NCBI GenBank assembly: GCA_045649545.1
Contig: JAZRQE010000006.1
Location: forward strand, 1-8,838
Direction: 5' to 3'
Source: UMGS172 sp045649545
GTDB lineage: Bacteria > Bacillota > Clostridia > Oscillospirales > Acutalibacteraceae
DNA length: 8,838 bases
Under the pieces are notes generated by a model. The model saw nothing but the letters and a program-made list of their open reading frames with translations, did not search any database and was not told where the DNA came from. Made by a program: the position numbers and the translations under genes. How positions within the stretch are numbered: the first letter of the stretch is position 1; every line of letters begins with the position of its first letter. Of the stretch, positions 6,406-8,838 are shown one piece after another.

Positions 6406-6777
6406 TTATACCTCATGCTGATTTTTTGAAATGGCTTGTTGATATTCTTCTTCAGTAATTAAACCTTGAGAACGAAGCTTTTCAAGGTTGCTAATCCTTT
6501 CAGAATTTAAAGCTTCTGGTGACTCGGATTTTGTTTCACAACCACGAGTATTACGCTCAATATCGCAAATTTTGTCAACAAGCTCACCAAAAGCATACAG
6601 TAACCAAGAAGATATCCACGCAACGAAAGGAAGCACAATCATTACAAGTAAACCTGCAAGAATAAAATCGTCATCTATAGACAGAAGAACAATACCTGTG
6701 ATTACCGCTGCAATCGCTTCAATAATAAATAATGTTTTTACTAAACCTTTAATTTTGCGTCCAATGTTGTTGTACAT
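6406..6777 (-). CDS. Small membrane protein with C-terminal SHOCT domain
   Basis: 123 residues: a short basic N-terminus (RKIKG), two membrane helices (about 12-33 and 39-62), a polar linker, and a SHOCT domain at about 94-119 (ISNLEKLRSQGLITEEEYQQ). Topology predicts both ends in the cytoplasm (inference). Excellent ribosome site AGGAGGT (minus strand, 6792-6786) 8 bases ahead of the ATG. It is first in a two-gene unit with the 270-residue SHOCT protein, which starts 2 bases after its stop. The shared terminal domain suggests that the two products assemble together, but function is unknown. No convincing promoter is seen directly upstream. Confidence 0.75.
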   Translation of the reverse strand: MYNNIGRKIKGLVKTLFIIEAIAAVITGIVLLSIDDDFILAGLLVMIVLPFVAWISSWLLYAFGELVDKICDIERNTRGCETKSESPEALNSERISNLEKLRSQGLITEEEYQQAISKNQHEV

Positions 6778-6822
6778 AAATTTAACCTCCTAAAAATAAT
6801 ATAATTTACACTCAAGGATTTT

Positions 6823-6844
6823 GCACATAACATTTATGTTGTGC
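6823..6844. repeat. Imperfect palindrome upstream of SHOCT operon
   Basis: GCACATAACAT (6823-6833) and ATGTTGTGC (6836-6844) form about 9 pairs around one bulged T and a 2-base gap. On the plus strand it is followed by GTTTTT, so it could act as a weak terminator. It could instead be an operator, or a hairpin in the SHOCT leader. Nothing in the sequence decides between these. Confidence 0.4.
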
Positions 6845-6871
6845 GTTTTTAATATTTAACTCCCCATAACT

Positions 6872-6900
6872 ATTGTGTCATTTCACAATTCTCCTTTCAA
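6872..6900 (-). promoter_or_regulatory. Possible SHOCT-operon promoter overlapping a palindrome
   Basis: On the minus strand TTGAAA (6900-6895) and CACAAT (6877-6872) are separated by 17 bases; the -10 matches only four of six. That -10 is one arm of a perfect inverted repeat, ATTGTG-N6-CACAAT (6872-6889), the arrangement expected of a repressor-controlled promoter. Weak and inferential. A transcript from here would lie just beyond the terminator of the structured RNA. Confidence 0.3.
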
Positions 6901-6901
6901 T

Positions 6902-6931
6902 AAAAAAGTGCGGCAACCGAAGTTCCCGCAC
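6902..6931 (-). terminator. Terminator of the structured RNA
   Basis: On the minus strand GTGCGG pairs with CCGCAC (6931-6926 with 6913-6908). An AAC/GTT extension beyond a single mismatch is closed by the stable TTCG tetraloop, and six T residues follow (6907-6902). This is a textbook intrinsic terminator on the minus strand only, which fixes the orientation of the RNA. Confidence 0.85.
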
Positions 6932-7111
6932 CGAAAAACGCAAACTCCAATTGTCGCCAAACAAATTACAAGTAGTGAGGATTTACCATACAACAACTCG
7001 TAGGAATTTGCGGTTTTACCGAATTCTAGAATTGTTGTACGCAGAAAAAAAGGTATAATACCCCTATGATAAAATAAAATCCTCCTAGAACTTATGTAAT
7101 TTGTTTGGCAT
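6902..7111 (-). ncRNA. Rod-like structured RNA with complementary ends (6S-like; class unassigned)
   Basis: A transcription unit of about 210 nt with its own promoter and terminator and no open frame of note. Reading the minus strand, the 5' end GCCAAACAAATTAC (7109-7096) is perfectly complementary to the 3' segment at 6969-6956 (14 bp). Further pairs continue the rod inward: AAGT/ACTT (7093-7090 with 6973-6970) and GAGGATTT/AAATCCTC (7084-7077 with 6984-6977). After a large one-sided bulge (7076-7040, 37 nt; only 4 nt opposite) come TACAACAA/TTGTTGTA (7039-7032 with 6996-6989) and a GC-capped apical hairpin (CGGT/ACCG). A promoter that starts transcription exactly at the first stem base, an asymmetric central opening and closed ends recall 6S RNA, which inhibits sigma-A RNA polymerase. 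I cannot confirm 6S sequence motifs. Alternatives are a leader RNA for the SHOCT genes or an unnamed RNA class. Confidence 0.65.
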
Positions 7112-7116
7112 TAAGT

Positions 7117-7145
7117 ATTATACCACGTACTGATTGGAAAATCAA
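7117..7145 (-). promoter_or_regulatory. Extended -10 promoter of the structured RNA
   Basis: On the minus strand TTGATT (7145-7140), a 17-base spacer, then TGG plus TATAAT (7122-7117). The expected start is at 7112-7109, right at the first paired base of the RNA. The -35 lies in a small palindrome, TGATT-N4-AATCA (7131-7144), which might be a regulator site (inference). Confidence 0.82.
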
Positions 7146-7206
7146 TATTCTTCAAAATTATTGTAATCATACAAGTCAAAACACCTCTTTTTAACACACA
7201 GCAGTA

Positions 7207-7236
7207 TTGACAAAAAACGGTTTATAAGTGTATAAT
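7207..7236 (+). promoter_or_regulatory. Sigma-A promoter of the PspC-domain gene
   Basis: TTGACA (7207-7212), an 18-base spacer and TATAAT (7231-7236), both hexamers perfect. The transcript would start near 7243, leaving a leader of about 20 nt. This makes the ATG at 7254 an unlikely start, because no ribosome-site spacing remains for it. Confidence 0.88.
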
Positions 7237-7262
7237 TAAAGCATAAAAGGGGGATGTACGAT

Positions 7263-7460
7263 ATGGGAAAAAGATTATATAAAAGCCGTACCGATAAGAA
7301 GATTGACGGTGTTTGTGCCGGCATTGCAAATTATTTTAATTTAGACCCGACACTTGTTCGTATTGCTTTGGTTGCGTTCTGTTTGTTAGGCGGTAGCGGA
7401 ATATTGGCATATATCATTTGTGCAATCGTTATGCCTCGCGAACCGGATTTTCTTGAATAA
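7263..7460 (+). CDS. PspC-domain membrane protein
   Basis: 65 residues that are nearly all PspC domain: KRLYKSRTDKKIDGVCAGIANYF (amphipathic N-terminal half), NLDPTLVRIALVAF, then one hydrophobic membrane segment (about 32-58) with the family GGSGILAYIICAIVMP. PspC-type proteins sit in the cytoplasmic membrane and, in characterised systems, take part in envelope-stress responses. Stand-alone short versions are common in Clostridia and their role is unclear. The start chosen is the ATG at 7263, placed 9 bases after GGGGG (7249-7253); an in-frame ATG at 7254 abuts the ribosome site. Monocistronic, with its own promoter and terminator. Confidence 0.9.
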   Translation: MGKRLYKSRTDKKIDGVCAGIANYFNLDPTLVRIALVAFCLLGGSGILAYIICAIVMPREPDFLE

Positions 7461-7482
7461 TAAAGATACATACAAGTACTCA

Positions 7483-7524
7483 AAAGGGAGACACTTCTTT
7501 ATGATGTGTCCCCCTTTGTGTTTT
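7483..7524 (+). terminator. Terminator of the PspC gene
   Basis: AAAGGG-A-GACAC (7483-7494) pairs with GTGTC-C-CCCTTT (7506-7517) with one A/C mismatch and an 11-base loop, followed by GTGTTTT. It begins 22 bases after the stop. Confidence 0.75.
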
Positions 7525-7548
7525 AATAAAAGCAATCAATTTCCCACC

Positions 7549-7650
7549 TCAAAGGTTTTTGTCAATGTATTCCCAAATTTCCTTGTAATCCTTTTGACCT
7601 TTAATTATATGCTTGATAACTTCTGATTGTTGTGGTAAAATAGGATAAAT
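7549..7650 (-). pseudogene. Possible 3' remnant of a lost gene (low confidence)
   Basis: One minus-strand frame ending at a TGA (7551-7549) reads convincingly as protein: QQSEVIKHIIKGQKDYKEIW followed by EYIDKNL, amphipathic and rich in K, E and I. There is no start codon with a ribosome site, and the frame runs backwards across the promoter and 5' end of the next gene. It could be the eroded tail of a deleted gene, or simply a chance frame in AT-rich DNA. I do not recognise the family. Confidence 0.2.
7613..7641 (+). promoter_or_regulatory. Promoter of the single-pass membrane protein gene
   Basis: TTGATA (7613-7618), a 17-base spacer, then TGG plus TAAAAT (7636-7641), an extended -10. The start is expected near 7648, giving a leader of about 25 nt that carries GAAAGGAG (7656-7663). 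Confidence 0.78.
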
Positions 7651-7672
7651 CAACCGAAAGGAGCGATGTATA

Positions 7673-8503
7673 ATGTCAGACAATAAAAGACGCGACCCGG
7701 TTGAGGAGCAAAGAGCAAGACAGAGGGAACTTATCGAATTAAAACGCAAAAAAGAAGCTTTCCAAGAAAACCCCGATGAATACAGGCACGAGGGTGGCGG
7801 TGTGGAATATGTTCAGTCACGTCGCAGTAAATTGGAGAATTTTTGGTATTACAGCAAATATACCATTGCGTTTATATTGATTGTTGCTGTGATTATGGGA
7901 ATAGGTATCAGCTCGTGTACAGGCAAAAAGGATTATGATATGACAATTGTGTTATATTTTAAGACCTTTGTCGATGATACAATGGCTCATAACATTACAA
8001 CCGTTGCTAAAGAATACTGTGAAGATTTTAACGGTGACGGAGAAGTAAATGTGTTGGTTGTTAACTGCTCAATCCCGAATAAGATGACCACCGAGGGTTC
8101 GGACAGTACAAACAGGCTTTTAGGTCAGTTTCAAAACGAGGAAGCAATTTGTTATATTGTCGATACCGAGGCGTATAATGATTTGAATTCCAATTTTGGT
8201 GATGACTTTTTGTATGCCGGAATGGGATTGCCTGATTTAGACGGCAGGGCTTACAAACTTAACGGTACGGTGTTTGATGCGGCATTTAATGCGGTGAGTG
8301 ACGGTTACACCAATAATTTCGATTATTACCTTTTAAGACGGAATATCGGTGAAAATTCTACTGCTAATAAAAAGGGCGTTGGTAAACACGTGGCTAATGC
8401 CGAAAAGGTGATAAGAAGTATTATGGCTGACCCAAATTTAAAATCAAAACAGCCTCAAAGTGAACAGCAAACAACCTCGTCGGTAAGTCAGCCGGCAAAA
8501 TAA
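7673..8503 (+). CDS. Single-pass membrane protein of unknown function
   Basis: 276 residues, family not recognised. The N-terminal 1-57 is highly charged and probably helical (EEQRARQRELIELKRKKEAF), likely cytoplasmic. One membrane helix spans about 62-80 (YTIAFILIVAVIMGIGI). The rest (85-255) is probably extracytoplasmic, with Cys116, Cys132 and Cys160. A DFNGDGEVN stretch (118-126) resembles the calcium loop of EF-hand or dockerin modules, but only one copy is present. The tail (256-276) is Q/S/T-rich. Cys82 just after the helix is not a convincing lipobox because the helix lies too deep. The start follows AAAGGAG (7657-7663) by 9 bases; an out-of-frame ATG at 7666 is too close. Topology is inferred by eye. 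Its role may be at the cell envelope, but nothing fixes it. Confidence 0.8.
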   Translation: MSDNKRRDPVEEQRARQRELIELKRKKEAFQENPDEYRHEGGGVEYVQSRRSKLENFWYYSKYTIAFILIVAVIMGIGISSCTGKKDYDMTIVLYFKTFVDDTMAHNITTVAKEYCEDFNGDGEVNVLVVNCSIPNKMTTEGSDSTNRLLGQFQNEEAICYIVDTEAYNDLNSNFGDDFLYAGMGLPDLDGRAYKLNGTVFDAAFNAVSDGYTNNFDYYLLRRNIGENSTANKKGVGKHVANAEKVIRSIMADPNLKSKQPQSEQQTTSSVSQPAK

Positions 8504-8528
8504 TCGGGTATAATATAAAACGTGGTAG

Positions 8529-8547
8529 GGGCGGTCATTGACCGCCC
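8529..8547. repeat. GC-rich palindromic hairpin
   Basis: A perfect 8-bp stem, GGGCGGTC (8529-8536) with GACCGCCC (8540-8547), encloses the loop ATT. It is much richer in GC than its surroundings. No T-run follows, so it is a weak terminator at best for the upstream gene. It could be a copy of a dispersed intergenic palindrome. A TATAAT at 8509-8514 just upstream lacks a -35, and no clear tRNA promoter is seen. Confidence 0.55.
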
Positions 8548-8584
8548 ACTATATGAGAAATAAAGTTTTTAAATTTTAATATTT

Positions 8585-8661
8585 CCGCTCGTAGCGAAGC
8601 TGGATATCGCAGCAGATTCCGATTCTGAAGGACGGGGGTTCGAATCCCTTCGAGCGGGCCA
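8585..8661 (+). tRNA. tRNA-Arg (anticodon CCG)
   Basis: Full cloverleaf of 77 nt with an encoded CCA (8659-8661). Acceptor CCGCTCG (8585-8591) pairs with CGAGCGG (8651-8657), discriminator G. D stem GCGA/TCGC with the GG of the D loop. Anticodon stem GCAGA/TCTGA, in which the outer pair is a G-A mismatch. Loop TTCCGAT with anticodon CCG at 8619-8621. T stem GGGGG/CCCTT with two G-T pairs and the TTCGAAT loop. Decodes CGG arginine codons. Confidence 0.95.
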
Positions 8662-8700
8662 ATCAAAATTGCTCACCCATTAGGGTGGGCATTTTGATTA
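8662..8700 (+). terminator. Terminator after tRNA-Arg
   Basis: GCTCACCC (8671-8678) pairs with GGGTGGGC (8683-8690), one G-T pair, loop ATTA. The stem is extended by AATCAAAA on the left and TTTTGATT on the right around a bulged T. It begins directly after the CCA end, so it should terminate the tRNA transcript. Confidence 0.85.
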
Positions 8701-8754
8701 TCATAAATCCAAACCGTTAAAAATATAATATTAAAAACTTTAAGGTGGCAGGGT

Positions 8755-8838
8755 ATGAAACGGAATATCGGATTTTGGCAATGGGTAGGCTTTTTTGCAG
8801 TGTCGGCAACGGGAACGGTTTTACACTTTCTGTATGAC
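8755..8838 (+). CDS. N-terminus of a membrane protein, perhaps DUF6512-like (cut by window end)
   Basis: Only the first 28 codons are present: MKRNIGFWQWVGFFAVSATG followed by TVLHFLYD. This is a hydrophobic first membrane segment ending in LHFLYD, which resembles the start of DUF6512-type small membrane proteins of Firmicutes (recognition from memory, on a short stretch). AAGGTGG (8742-8748) stands 6 bases before the ATG. A TATAAT at 8724-8729 has no good -35. The rest lies beyond the window. Confidence 0.6.
   Translation, partial: MKRNIGFWQWVGFFAVSATGTVLHFLYD

Larger units (their letters stand above)
6778..7262. other. Gene-free region holding a structured RNA and two palindromes
   Basis: 485 bases without a credible protein gene. 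From right to left it contains the PspC promoter (plus strand), a minus-strand promoter with a rod-like RNA and terminator (7145 down to 6902), and two short palindromes (6872-6889 and 6823-6844) in front of the SHOCT operon. Bases 7146-7206 hold nothing that I recognise. Confidence 0.7.

Noticed and set aside
6956..7109. Reading the 14-bp end repeats at 6956-6969 and 7096-7109 as the ends of a mobile element
   Set aside because: No flanking target duplication is visible, and the promoter and terminator on the minus strand fit a stand-alone RNA gene better. It is not fully excluded without copy-number data.
7420..7626. 68-codon plus-strand frame overlapping the end of the PspC gene
   Set aside because: It runs through the PspC terminator hairpin, has no ribosome site and resembles no protein.

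Overview
The window looks like chromosomal DNA from a low-to-moderate GC Gram-positive bacterium, most likely a gut-type member of the Clostridia (Oscillospirales/Ruminococcaceae-like; this placement is inference). Reasons: strong AAGGAGG-type ribosome binding sites, near-consensus sigma-A promoters that often carry an extended -10 TGn, Firmicute replication genes (a DnaD/DnaB-type primosome protein and a DnaI-type helicase loader), the rpsF-ssb-rpsR and rplM-rpsI operons, PspC and SHOCT membrane proteins, and probably a DUF6512-like protein at the right edge.

Layout. (1) Bases 1-1075: the 3' part of a PQQ-like beta-propeller gene and its terminator. (2) 1096-2297: the rpsF-ssb-rpsR operon with a consensus promoter, a leader in which the rpsF Shine-Dalgarno can be paired away, and a terminator that also serves the facing operon. 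(3) 2301-4205, minus strand: a DnaD-domain protein followed directly (stop codon abutting start codon) by a DnaI/DnaC-like loader, together a helicase-loading module. (4) 4206-4661, gene-free: a 236-bp MITE-like element with 18-bp terminal inverted repeats, a TAA flank on both sides and six nested hairpins, then a 20-bp tandem A-rich repeat and the rplM promoter. (5) 4662-5563: rplM-rpsI and a terminator. (6) 5591-6777, minus strand: two tandem SHOCT-domain membrane proteins in AT-rich DNA. (7) 6778-7262, gene-free: two short palindromes and, on the minus strand, a well-delimited unit of extended -10 promoter, about 150-nt rod-like RNA with complementary ends, and a UUCG-capped terminator. (8) 7207-7526: a PspC-domain gene with its own promoter and terminator. 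(9) 7613-8503: a single-pass membrane protein of unknown function. (10) 8509-8700: a GC-rich hairpin, tRNA-Arg(CCG) and a terminator. (11) 8755-8838: the start of a membrane protein that runs off the window.

Most genes are housekeeping: ribosomal proteins, single-strand DNA binding and helicase loading. The parts that annotation would not explain are the minus-strand structured RNA (about 6902-7111), which is shaped like 6S RNA but which I cannot assign to a class, and the nested-hairpin element at 4225-4466. Starts were corrected where the ribosome binding site or promoter rules out the longest open frame: rplM at 4662, rpsI at 5109 and PspC at 7263.
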